Shown here in pieces: positions 53,452 to 63,206 of a stretch of DNA of 64,000 nt (its first letter is position 1; each line of letters opens with the position of its first letter). This DNA comes from Leishmania infantum JPCM5 (Eukaryota; Euglenozoa; Kinetoplastea; Trypanosomatida; Trypanosomatidae). Position numbers and translations under genes: made by a program. The notes beneath the pieces are model-generated. The model did no database searches. It saw nothing but the letters and a program-made list of their open reading frames with translations, and was not told the DNA's origin. The DNA is taken from assembly GCF_000002875.2 (NCBI RefSeq), contig NC_009392.2, positions 248,001-312,000 on the forward strand, given 5' to 3'.

Positions 53452-54054
53452 ATGGCGTACCCGGTCGGTATTATTCTCTACGCGATCCTCCAGTTCATCG
53501 CGTTCCTCTTCGTGCTGGTCGGTACGCCGATCGACATGTTCCGTGGCACCACCAAGGACCTGTTCAACATATCACTGTGCATAACCCTGTGGGGTTCAAA
53601 GTTCGAGTGCAACACCATCATGTACGCCATGCCCACCGACGACCAGTGGAAGTTTTGCCCGACCCGCCTCCAGCATTTCCGCATAGGCCAGATTTTGTCC
53701 ATCATCTCCGTCTTCGTGTACGCCCTTGCGGCGCTGCTCGGCTTCATTATGCTGTGCTGCTGCTCTTTGCTCCGCTGGCTCTGCCTGGTGTTCAACATCG
53801 CTGGCATCGTCACGTTGGGCATCACCTGGGGGTTCATGGTGGTGGAGTACGGTAGGAATGAGAGCAGGTTTTGCCCCCCTCTGCGGAAGGACTACAAGTT
53901 TGGGGTCGGCTTTGCTCTTTTCATGGTGGCCTGGGTCCTGAATCTCATCAACATTATCTTCCTGATGCTCCCGTGGCAAATCGGAGAGTCCGGTAAGGGT
54001 GACGAACCGGATGGGCAGGAGGAGGAGGAGTCCAAAAAAGCAACGGAGGAGTAG
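53452..54054 (+). CDS. Delta-type amastin surface protein, unit 3 (variant B)
   Basis: Encodes 200 aa beginning MAYPVGIILYAILQFIAF. The amastin signature is CITLWGSKFEC, the four-span layout is kept, and there is an NES sequon after the third span. It shares with variant A the first two residues, the FLMLPWQIGE segment after span 4 and the SKKATEE end, but loops 1 and 2 differ widely. The acidic tail is shorter (four Glu) and lacks the VVQ insert. Similarity to variant A is near complete outside the gene and drops inside it. Confidence 0.95.
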   Translation: MAYPVGIILYAILQFIAFLFVLVGTPIDMFRGTTKDLFNISLCITLWGSKFECNTIMYAMPTDDQWKFCPTRLQHFRIGQILSIISVFVYALAALLGFIMLCCCSLLRWLCLVFNIAGIVTLGITWGFMVVEYGRNESRFCPPLRKDYKFGVGFALFMVAWVLNLINIIFLMLPWQIGESGKGDEPDGQEEEESKKATEE

Positions 54055-55694
54055 GAAGGAGAGTGCCGCAGGAAGTGACGGGCAAACGTGGCGGCAGCGC
54101 GGCAGCTCCACGACGACGCCCTCGTGGAGGAGCCGGCGGAGCTGATGCCGGCGGGAAAGACGGAGGGAGCGGAGGCTGCGGACGCTCGCCCCTGACTTTC
54201 GCCGGCATCTCTCCCGCTCTCGCTCGCTGCCCTCTCGTGCGCGCGACCGCTTGCGGGCGTGTTCGCGGTTTCTCCCTCGCCTGCTTTCGTCTTCTCCTGC
54301 GTGTGTCCTTTGTGGAGCTTTCCGCCTCCCCCTTCGCTTCTGCCTTTTCGATCTGCACAGCGATCTGCGCGTTGTGGTGGGCAGCGCACCCTTGACGGCG
54401 ACACGCCCATCGAGGGCCCCCTCCCTCCCCCTCTGAGCCGTCGCCCTCGTTGCCTTCTCCAAATCGCCTCCCCCTCACGCACACCGCATGGACTCCTCAA
54501 ACGGAGAGGTGGAGGGAGGGGGTGTGCGAGGTGCCACAGGTGTGGTGGTGGCAGGGGCAGGAGCCAAGGAGGCTCACGTGTAGGCGCAGCGGGAAGACAG
54601 GAGGGCGGCGTCCGTGCGCCCAGCGGCGACACACAGGTGCATACGCAACGCTAAAGCGAGGCGATTGCAGCTCTGGCTCCTGATCTTTCCTTGCGCCCCA
54701 TGCACGGCCTACGTGTGTGCGCGCACACCCGCGCGCGCGCAGGTGCGTAGGAGGGGGCACCCCCTTCTTCAGCGAATGCCCCTTCGGCGTCGCCCCTCCC
54801 TTGCTGCGGCGACTCCCCGCGCCCCTCGCGCCCACACGGAGAAGGCGGCACCACGACAGGGAAGCCGTCGGGCGCACTCTCGGTCCTCCGCGGGCCAACG
54901 ACGCGGTCGGGGTGCGTGCGTGCGCGTGCCTCAATATATGCGAAGTCTTTGTTATCTCTTTGCCTTCCGTGTGTCGTTTCTTTTTTTTCGCTTCGCTTGT
55001 TTGTTTGGTGGCCTCATCACACCGCCGAGTCCTCCAGACGCGGGTGTAGAGAGTGTCCACACCGTATTACGGCATGCCGCGGCTTGAAGCGAGTGAGCGA
55101 GAGGCGTGGCATATGCAGGCAGAGCACAGGGTCTCAAAGGGCCCTGGCCTGCGGCTGGCCAACGCGACCTCCTTGAGGTCGTCCGGCATGCACCTTGGCC
55201 ACCGCCTGTTGCCCACACGACTGACGTCGCCGCTTCCGCCCTCGAGCAGGAGCCTGGACGCGGCCCGCCTGGACCGAGGCATGCCGTCCGCCCGGGTCTC
55301 CGTCTGGCGCCGCAAGCGCCGCACGTACCCGAGGAAGGGACGAGCAAGGGCAAGATGAGCCGGTCAGACGCAGGGCCCCCGGTTGAACGGCAGGCAGTGC
55401 GCCCTTGGCGGCCAGGATGTTGCCGTGGTGCAACAGAGGCGTGCGAGCTGTGGTTGAATGCGTATATTTGTCGACGTGTTTGTGGTGGAGCGAGGCGTAG
55501 AGGGGTGCCTCGCTGCCACGGGCGGACACGCAAAACGTCAATAGCACATAACAGCAAAACAGAAAAGGGGGAATGCACGCGCGCGCGCACGCACGCGGAC
55601 GACAATGCAGACGTCCTCGATTTTGCTTGCTCCTCCGACGGCTCCGCATGCCGGCTCCGCCTGGGACGCCACGGCGTGTGTGCGTGTGTGCGTG
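54055..55694 (+). promoter_or_regulatory. Amastin 3' region, unit 3
   Basis: Copy of the repeated downstream region, including the hairpin at 55165-55181. It is almost the same as behind variant A genes, so both variants probably share post-transcriptional control. Confidence 0.4.
55165..55181 (+). repeat. 7 bp stem hairpin in the amastin 3' region (unit 3)
   Basis: Identical to the hairpin at 50581-50597. Confidence 0.8.
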
Positions 55695-56004
55695 CGCCCT
55701 TCCCCTTTTCCTTTCTTCCCTCGCCTTGTCTTTTGTTCTGTACGGTGCCTTCCTCGAGCGTTTCTGATCATTTCGTTCTCGCCTCCGTGTCTTCCGCTCG
55801 CCGAGGTCTTTGCTGCGGCCAGCGGCGCGGCTGTGCTATGCGCGTGCGCCTGCATGCCGGCATATGTGTCGTTATGTGCGCATACGCGTGCGTGTGCGCC
55901 TCCTGGCGACGCAGCCTCCTTGTGCACCCATTCCTCCTCACCTGCCCCTCTCTTCTCTGCTGCACCTTCGCGCTTGCCTCATGGGTGCTTGTTGGCGAAG
56001 CACG

Positions 56005-56722
56005 ATGATGAGCGGCAACGCAGAGGTGAACGCCAAGACGCGCACGTACACCAACAGGAGAAACGCCCATGCGAACATAAAGGTGCTGGCTCTCGCATAC
56101 TGGCTAGGCCGAGTGCCGGGAGGCATCACCGGCATCCGTCTGCGCGCGGTGCGCGGCACAGGCGGTGCGGCACGCGCCCGCATGCCCTCAGGTCTCCTGC
56201 TGCTCTGATTGCCTGCGCGCCTGGAGCGCTGGTGGCGGCGGCGCACATTCGATGGTGCCGTCCCCCCCCCTCCCCTACCGGCCAGCGCCGTCACCGGGCC
56301 TACGGCACGGCGCGGTTGTCAAGCCGATGGACAGTGCGACCTAGCCGCTGGTGACGGGCACTGGCGAAGGGGGAGCTCTGCGTGGCACCTGAGGGCATTG
56401 TGGCGCGGGGGCCGCCGAGGAAGCTGCACCACAGCGCGAGGCTGCTGGAGCGCGTGAGCCGCGTTGCGCGCGCGCTTGTGGTGCGTTGCGTCCTCGCGAC
56501 GAGCCTGCGCGCCTGCCGGCGGCAGCAGCAGCGGCCATGAACCACGAACCGCCACCGAGACCCCCTCCAAGGCCGCTCGGTGATCCCGGGGCGTGTGTGT
56601 GCTCGCGACGGCCGGCGGGGGGCCCTCGCCGTGAAGCGCAAGGACGAGGAGGCGGCGGTGGTGCGCAGTGTGCCTGGGCTGGTGGTGCCGTCGCATCCCC
56701 GCATCGTCGCCTTCAGCGGTGG
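56005..56722 (+). pseudogene. Tuzin-like N-terminal/central remnant in type II spacer, unit 4
   Basis: Fullest copy of this remnant. In addition to the MMSGNAEVNAK frame it keeps the stretch VKRKDEEAAVVRSVP just before SHPRIVAFSGGAG (about 56630-56725), which reads as continuous tuzin-like protein up to the broken nucleotide-binding loop. Stops and frame changes separate this part from the first 68 codons. Confidence 0.48.
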
Positions 56723-57102
56723 CGCTGGCGTGTGCGGCCGTTGTCTGTGCCATCTCGCCATGGAGGGGTGCCCACTGCGTCGCTCAGCATGGCGACCGCT
56801 GGGCTGCGGCGCCTCGACTTGTGCATGACTGCCGTGTTCAGCCGCGAGCAGGCGTTCGCCCACACGCAGCACACCATCGACGCTGCTAGCCTCCACCACT
56901 TGGTCGGCATCTCACGGCAACGACGTGGGCGAGCTGTTTGCCGCCGTGCATCAAGGCCGCGTGTGGGCGGCAAGGTGTACGAATGGGAAACTGTTGAAGG
57001 CAGCGCGGCAGCTGCAGGAGACGTGTGCCGGCCGCGCGCAGCTTCGTTCCGCTCCGCTGCGCATTTCCCCGGTGCTGGTGGCGGTGGACGCGCGGGGAGA
57101 TG
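56723..57102 (+). pseudogene. Tuzin-like C-terminal remnant, unit 4
   Basis: Same remnant as at 41883, in the LCMTAVFSREQ form seen in unit 1. Confidence 0.5.
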
Positions 57103-58081
57103 AGGAGGTGATGGGGAAGGGCGGGTGGTGGATCTGTGCGAGCGCGTGGGTGTCGGGGTGGAGGGGAGTGTGCACTGATGGAGGGGCACCCTCACGTGCT
57201 GCGACCGGCACCCCCGCCCTCCTCGCCCCATCGCGCGCACACCGGGGGGGGAGGGGGGTCGCTGCTGCTCACATCCCCTGCTCTCTGGCGACCCTCCTCA
57301 TTGTTGTGGTGCAGGGCTGCCGCGGTGCGGTGTCCGTGTGTTTTCCGTCGGTCTGCGCCCGGCGTGTCTCTCCCTGTGGTCCTGCAATGAGCGGGATGCG
57401 CGGTGACGGCGCGGCGCCGGTGGTGTCGGCGGATTGTCGCGGCGGTGCCGCCTGTGAGGGCCGCGACGATGGCGGTGTGTTTGCGTGCTGCTGTCTCCTC
57501 CCACGGTGCTGTGATCGATGTGTCTTCTGCTGTCGGGCCCTAGGGAGGGGGGGGGGGCGGCAGGCAGCGCCATCTGCCCTCTCCGCTTGGGCGCCGTCTC
57601 TCGCGCCTCTGCCTCTCTCCTTCGTTGCCGGTGCGGCTCGCCGCACATCCACTGGGCTCCCGTCCTGATCCTTCTTGCTTGTGTGCATGTCATCAAGTGG
57701 CCCACCTGCTCCCGCTGCGCACGCCTCGCAGTCCCACTTGCCTGTCTCCTCACGACTGCCTCCCTCCCTCACCCCGATCTCTCTCTCTCCTCGCCTCCTT
57801 TCACTCTTGCTCGCGTGGCGCATCCGCCCACCCCCTCTCACAACGCACGCGCACAAACAAACGCCGACAACGTGCACGTGCACGTGCAACAACAACAATA
57901 ATATACGTATATATACCTGTTTGTGTGTGTGTGTGCTGCCAAGGCTCTCCCTCGCTGTCTTCGGCTTGCACCCCCGCGTTCCCCTCGCCAGCGTCACTGC
58001 GCGATCTCGACTCCCCTGCCGTGTGTCCCCGTGTGTGCCTCCGCTGTGCCTCTCTCAGAATTCCGCCGTGGGCCTTCGAAG
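57103..58081 (+). promoter_or_regulatory. Amastin upstream region, unit 4
   Basis: Same layout as in the other units. It has a longer G run near 57546-57557 and a small cluster of single-base differences around 57580-57680 not shared with unit 3. The candidate splice acceptor AG is at 57942-57943. Confidence 0.45.
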
Positions 58082-58684
58082 ATGGCGTACCCGGTCGGTA
58101 TTATTCTCTACGCGATCCTCCAGTTCATCGCGTTCCTCTTCGTGCTGGTCGGTACGCCGATCGACATGTTCCGTGGCACCACCAAGGACCTGTTCAACAT
58201 ATCACTGTGCATAACCCTGTGGGGTTCAAAGTTCGAGTGCAACACCATCATGTACGCCATGCCCACCGACGACCAGTGGAAGTTTTGCCCGACCCGCCTC
58301 CAGCATTTCCGCATAGGCCAGATTTTGTCCATCATCTCCGTCTTCGTGTACGCCCTTGCGGCGCTGCTCGGCTTCATTATGCTGTGCTGCTGCTCTTTGC
58401 TCCGCTGGCTCTGCCTGGTGTTCAACATCGCTGGCATCGTCACGTTGGGCATCACCTGGGGGTTCATGGTGGTGGAGTACGGTAGGAATGAGAGCAGGTT
58501 TTGCCCCCCTCTGCGGAAGGACTACAAGTTTGGGGTCGGCTTTGCTCTTTTCATGGTGGCCTGGGTCCTGAATCTCATCAACATTATCTTCCTGATGCTC
58601 CCGTGGCAAATCGGAGAGTCCGGTAAGGGTGACGAACCGGATGGGCAGGAGGAGGAGGAGTCCAAAAAAGCAACGGAGGAGTAG
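58082..58684 (+). CDS. Delta-type amastin surface protein, unit 4 (variant B)
   Basis: Encodes 200 aa identical to the unit 3 protein. The ATG at 58082 is in the same context. The upstream leader differs slightly from unit 3, so the identical coding part points to recent copying or conversion of the gene itself. Confidence 0.95.
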   Translation: MAYPVGIILYAILQFIAFLFVLVGTPIDMFRGTTKDLFNISLCITLWGSKFECNTIMYAMPTDDQWKFCPTRLQHFRIGQILSIISVFVYALAALLGFIMLCCCSLLRWLCLVFNIAGIVTLGITWGFMVVEYGRNESRFCPPLRKDYKFGVGFALFMVAWVLNLINIIFLMLPWQIGESGKGDEPDGQEEEESKKATEE

Positions 58685-60324
58685 GAAGGAGAGTGCCGCA
58701 GGAAGTGACGGGCAAACGTGGCGGCAGCGCGGCAGCTCCACGACGACGCCCTCGTGGAGGAGCCGGCGGAGCTGATGCCGGCGGGAAAGACGGAGGGAGC
58801 GGAGGCTGCGGACGCTCGCCCCTGACTTTCGCCGGCATCTCTCCCGCTCTCGCTCGCTGCCCTCTCGTGCGCGCGACCGCTTGCGGGCGTGTTCGCGGTT
58901 TCTCCCTCGCCTGCTTTCGTCTTCTCCTGCGTGTGTCCTTTGTGGGGCTTTCCGCCTCCCCCTTCGCTTCTGCCTTTTCGATCTGCACAGCGATCTGCGC
59001 GTTGTGGTGGGCAGCGCACCCTTGACGGCGACACGCCCATCGAGGGCCCCCTCCCTCCCCCTCTGAGCCGTCGCCCTCGTTGCCTTCTCCAAATCGCCTC
59101 CCCCTCACGCACACCGCATGGACTCCTCAAACGGAGAGGTGGAGGGAGGGGGTGTGCGAGGTGCCACAGGTGTGGTGGTGGCAGGGGCAGGAGCCAAGGA
59201 GGCTCACGTGTAGGCGCAGCGGGAAGACAGGAGGGCGGCGTCCGTGCGCCCAGCGGCGACACACAGGTGCATACGCAACGCTAAAGCGAGGCGATTGCAG
59301 CTCTGGCTCCTGATCTTTCCTTGCGCCCCATGCACGGCCTACGTGTGTGCGCGCACACCCGCGCGCGCGCAGGTGCGTAGGAGGGGGCACCCCCTTCTTC
59401 AGCGAATGCCCCTTCGGCGTCGCCCCTCCCTTGCTGCGGCGACTCCCCGCGCCCCTCGCGCCCACACGGAGAAGGCGGCACCACGACAGGGAAGCCGTCG
59501 GGCGCACTCTCGGTCCTCCGCGGGCCAACGACGCGGTCGGGGTGCGTGCGTGCGCGTGCCTCAATATATGCGAAGTCTTTGTTATCTCTTTGCCTTCCGT
59601 GTGTCGTTTCTTTTTTTTCGCTTCGCTTGTTTGTTTGGTGGCCTCATCACACCGCCGAGTCCTCCAGACGCGGGTGTAGAGAGTGTCCACACCGTATTAC
59701 GGCATGCCGCGGCTTGAAGCGAGTGAGCGAGAGGCGTGGCATATGCAGGCAGAGCACAGGGTCTCAAAGGGCCCTGGCCTGCGGCTGGCCAACGCGACCT
59801 CCTTGAGGTCGTCCGGCATGCACCTTGGCCACCGCCTGTTGCCCACACGACTGACGTCGCCGCTTCCGCCCTCGAGCAGGAGCCTGGACGCGGCCCGCCT
59901 GGACCGAGGCATGCCGTCCGCCCGGGTCTCCGTCTGGCGCCGCAAGCGCCGCACGTACCCGAGGAAGGGACGAGCAAGGGCAAGATGAGCCGGTCAGACG
60001 CAGGGCCCCCGGTTGAACGGCAGGCAGTGCGCCCTTGGCGGCCAGGATGTTGCCGTGGTGCAACAGAGGCGTGCGAGCTGTGGTTGAATGCGTATATTTG
60101 TCGACGTGTTCGTGGTGGAGCGAGGCGTAGAGGGGTGCCTCGCTGCCACGGGCGGACACGCAAAACGTCAATAGCACATAACAGCAAAACAGAAAAGGGG
60201 GAATGCACGCGCGCGCGCACGCACGCGGACGACAATGCAGACGTCCTCGATTTTGCTTGCTCCTCCGAAGGCTCCGCATGCCGGCTCCGCCTGGGACGCC
60301 ACGGCGTGTGTGCGTGTGTGCGTG
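58685..60324 (+). promoter_or_regulatory. Amastin 3' region, unit 4
   Basis: Copy of the repeated downstream region with the hairpin at 59795-59811 and only isolated base changes against unit 3. Confidence 0.4.
59795..59811 (+). repeat. 7 bp stem hairpin in the amastin 3' region (unit 4)
   Basis: Identical to the hairpin at 50581-50597. The equivalent position in unit 5 lies beyond the window. Confidence 0.8.
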
Positions 60325-60634
60325 CGCCCTTCCCCTTTTCCTTTCTTCCCTCGCCTTGTCTTTTGTTCTGTACGGTGCCTTCCTCGAGCGTTTCTGATCA
60401 TTTCGTTCTCGCCTCCGTGTCTTCCGCTCGCCGAGGTCTTTGCTGCGGCCAGCGGCGCGGCTGTGCTATGCGCGTGCGCCTGCATGCCGGCATATGTGTC
60501 GTTATGTGCGCATACGCGTGCGTGTGCGCCTCCTGGCGACGCAGCCTCCTTGTGCACCCATTCCTCCTCACCTGCCCCTCTCTTCTCTGCTGCACCTTCG
60601 CGCTTGCCTCATGGGTGCTTGTTGGCGAAGCACG

Positions 60635-61243
60635 ATGATGAGCGGCAACGCAGAGGTGAACGCCAAGACGCGCACGTACACCAACAGGAGAAACGCCCAT
60701 GCGCACATAAAGGTGCTGGCTCTCGCATACTGGCTAGGCCGAGTGCCGGGAGGCATCACCGGCATCCGTCTGCGCGCGGTGCGCGGCACAGGCGGTGCGG
60801 CACGCGCCCGCATGCCCTCAGGTCTCCTGCTGCTCTGATTGCCTGCGCGCCTGGAGCGCTGGTGGCGGCGGCGCACATTCGATGGTGCCGTCCCCCCCCC
60901 TCCCCTACCGGCCAGCGCCGTCACCGGGCCTACGGCACGGCGCGGTTGTCAAGCCGATGGACAGTGCGACCTAGCCGCTGGTGACGGGCACTGGCGAAGG
61001 GGGAGCTCTGCGTGGCACCTGAGGGCATTGTGGCGCGGGGGCCGCCGAGGAAGCTGCACCACAGCGCGAGGCTGCTGGAGCGCGTGAGCCGCGTTGCGCG
61101 CGCGCTTGTGGTGCGTTGCGTCCTCGCGACGGCCGGCGGGGGGCCCTCGCCGTGAAGCGCAAGGACGAGGAGGCGGCGGTGGTGCGCAGTGTGCCTGCGC
61201 TGGTGGTGCCGTCGCATCCCCGCATCGTCGCCTTCAGCGGTGG
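60635..61243 (+). pseudogene. Tuzin-like N-terminal/central remnant in type II spacer, unit 5
   Basis: As in unit 4 but with 109 bp missing between the arginine/leucine-rich part and the VKRKDEEAAVVRSVP stretch. It ends at the same broken nucleotide-binding loop (SHPRIVAFSGGAG near 61209-61247). Confidence 0.47.
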
Positions 61244-61623
61244 CGCTGGCGTGTGCGGCCGTTGTCTGTGCCATCTCGCCATGGAGGGGTGCCCACTGCG
61301 TCGCTCAGCATGGCGACCGCTGGGCTGCGGCGCCTCGACTTGTGCATGACTGCCGTGTTCAGCCGCGAGCAGGCGTTCGCCCACACGCAGCACACCATCG
61401 ACGCTGCTAGCCTCCACCACTTGGTCGGCATCTCACGGCAACGACGTGGGCGAGCTGTTTGCCGCCGTGCATCAAGGCCGCGTGTGGGCGGCAAGGTGTA
61501 CGAATGGGAAACTGTTGAAGGCAGCGCGGCAGCTGCAGGAGACGTGTGCCGGCCGCGCGCAGCTTCGTTCCGCTCCGCTGCGCATTTCCCCGGTGCTGGT
61601 GGCGGTGGACGCGCGGGGAGATG
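61244..61623 (+). pseudogene. Tuzin-like C-terminal remnant, unit 5
   Basis: Same remnant, in the LCMTAVFSREQ form. Confidence 0.5.
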
Positions 61624-62594
61624 AGGAGGTGATGGGGAAGGGCGGGTGGTGGATCTGTGCGAGCGCGTGGGTGTCGGGGTGGAGGGGAGTGTGCACTGAT
61701 GGAGGGGCACCCTCACGTGCTGCGACCGGCACCCCCGCCCTCCTCGCCCCATCGCGCGCACACCGGGGGGGAGGGGGGTCGCTGCTGCTCACATCCCCTG
61801 CTCTCTGGCGACCCTCCTCATTGTTGTGGTGCAGGGCTGCCGCGGTGCGGTGTCCGTGTGTTTTCCGTCGGTCTGCGCCCGGCGTGTCTCTCCCTGTGGT
61901 CCTGCAATGAGCGGGATGCGCGGTGACGGCGCGGCGCCGGTGGTGTCGGCGGATTGTCGCGGCGGTGCCGCCTGTGAGGGCCGCGACGATGGCGGTGTGT
62001 TTGCGTGCTGCTGTCTCCTCCCACGGTGCTGTGAGCGATGTGTCTTCTGCTGTCGGGGCCTAGGGAGGGGGGGCGGCAGGCAGCGCCATCTGCCCTCCCC
62101 GCTTGGTCGCCGTCTCTCGCGCCTCTGCCTCTCTCCCTCGCTGCCGTTGCGGCGCGCCGCACATCCACCGGGCTCCCGTCCTGATCCTTCTCGCTTGTGT
62201 GCATGTCATCAAGTGGCCCACCTGCTCCCGCTGCGCACGCCTCGCAGTCCCACTTGCCTGTCTCCTCACGACTGCCTCCCTCCCTCACCCCGATCTCTCT
62301 CTCTCCTCGCCTCCTTTCACTCTTGCTCGCGTGGCGCATCCGCCCACCCCCTCTCACAACGCACGCGCACAAACAAACGCCGACAACGTGCACGTGCACG
62401 TGCAACAACAATAATATACGTATATATACCTGTTTGTGTGTGTGTGTGCTGCCAAGGCTCTCCCTCGCTGTCTTCGGCTTGCACCCCCGCGTTCCCCTCG
62501 CCAGCGTCACTGCGCGATCTCGACTCCCCTGCCGTGTGTCCCCGTGTGTGCCTCCGCTGTGCCTCTCTCAGAATTCCGCCGTGGGCCTTCGAAG
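61624..62594 (+). promoter_or_regulatory. Amastin upstream region, unit 5
   Basis: Same layout as in the other units. The CAA repeat after the palindrome is the short form seen in unit 1. The candidate splice acceptor AG is at 62455-62456. Confidence 0.45.
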
Positions 62595-63206
62595 ATGGCG
62601 TGCAAGCTCGGCGTCATTATCTACGTCGTCCTCCAGTTCATCGCGTTCTTCTCCGTGCTGATCGGTACGGGGGTCGACATGTTTTACATCAAGCCGGAGC
62701 ACAGCTTTGGCGCCAGGGTATGCATAACCCTGTGGGGTGGAAAGACTGACTGTCGAAAAGCCAAGGTAACCATCACCCCGGGCGTACGGTGGAAGTTCTG
62801 CCCCATCCGCCTCAGAAACTTCCGCATTGGTGAGGCGTTCGCTGTCATCTCCATCTTCGTGTACGGCGCGGCGTTCCTCTTCGGCTTCCTTTTGCTGTAC
62901 TGCTGCGCTGGCTTCCGCTGGCTCTGCCTGGCGCTGAACATCGTGGGCGCTGTCACCGCTTGCGTTGTCTGGGCGGTCATGGTGGTCACCTACAGACTCC
63001 CAGAGCCCAAGTGCCTGGAGCTGAGTGACGGCTACGATTTCGGCACCGGCTTCGGTCTCTTCGTGCTTGCCTGGATCCTGGATATCATCGACATTATCTT
63101 CCTGATGCTCCCGTGGCAAATCGGAGAGTTCGGTGAGGGTGACGAACCGAATGGGCAGGAGGAGGAGGAGGAGGTGGTGCAGTCTAAAAAAGCAACGGAG
63201 GAGTAG
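62595..63206 (+). CDS. Delta-type amastin surface protein, unit 5 (variant A)
   Basis: Encodes 203 aa. It is identical to the unit 2 protein apart from one Glu fewer in the acidic tail, so a GAG repeat-length change is the only coding difference. It carries CITLWGGKTDC and four membrane spans. It sits in a unit with the type II spacer otherwise paired with variant B, which makes this unit a recombinant. Confidence 0.95.
   Translation: MACKLGVIIYVVLQFIAFFSVLIGTGVDMFYIKPEHSFGARVCITLWGGKTDCRKAKVTITPGVRWKFCPIRLRNFRIGEAFAVISIFVYGAAFLFGFLLLYCCAGFRWLCLALNIVGAVTACVVWAVMVVTYRLPEPKCLELSDGYDFGTGFGLFVLAWILDIIDIIFLMLPWQIGEFGEGDEPNGQEEEEEVVQSKKATEE

Larger units (their letters stand above)
51111..55694 (+). 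repeat. Array unit 3 (type II spacer, amastin variant B)
   Basis: Carries the type II spacer with a 40 bp deletion relative to unit 4, bounded by a CGGCGG direct repeat (junction near 52030). Confidence 0.9.
55695..60324 (+). repeat. Array unit 4 (type II spacer, amastin variant B)
   Basis: The longest version of the type II spacer. It keeps both segments that are missing in units 3 and 5, so it is probably closest to the ancestral form of this spacer. Confidence 0.9.
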
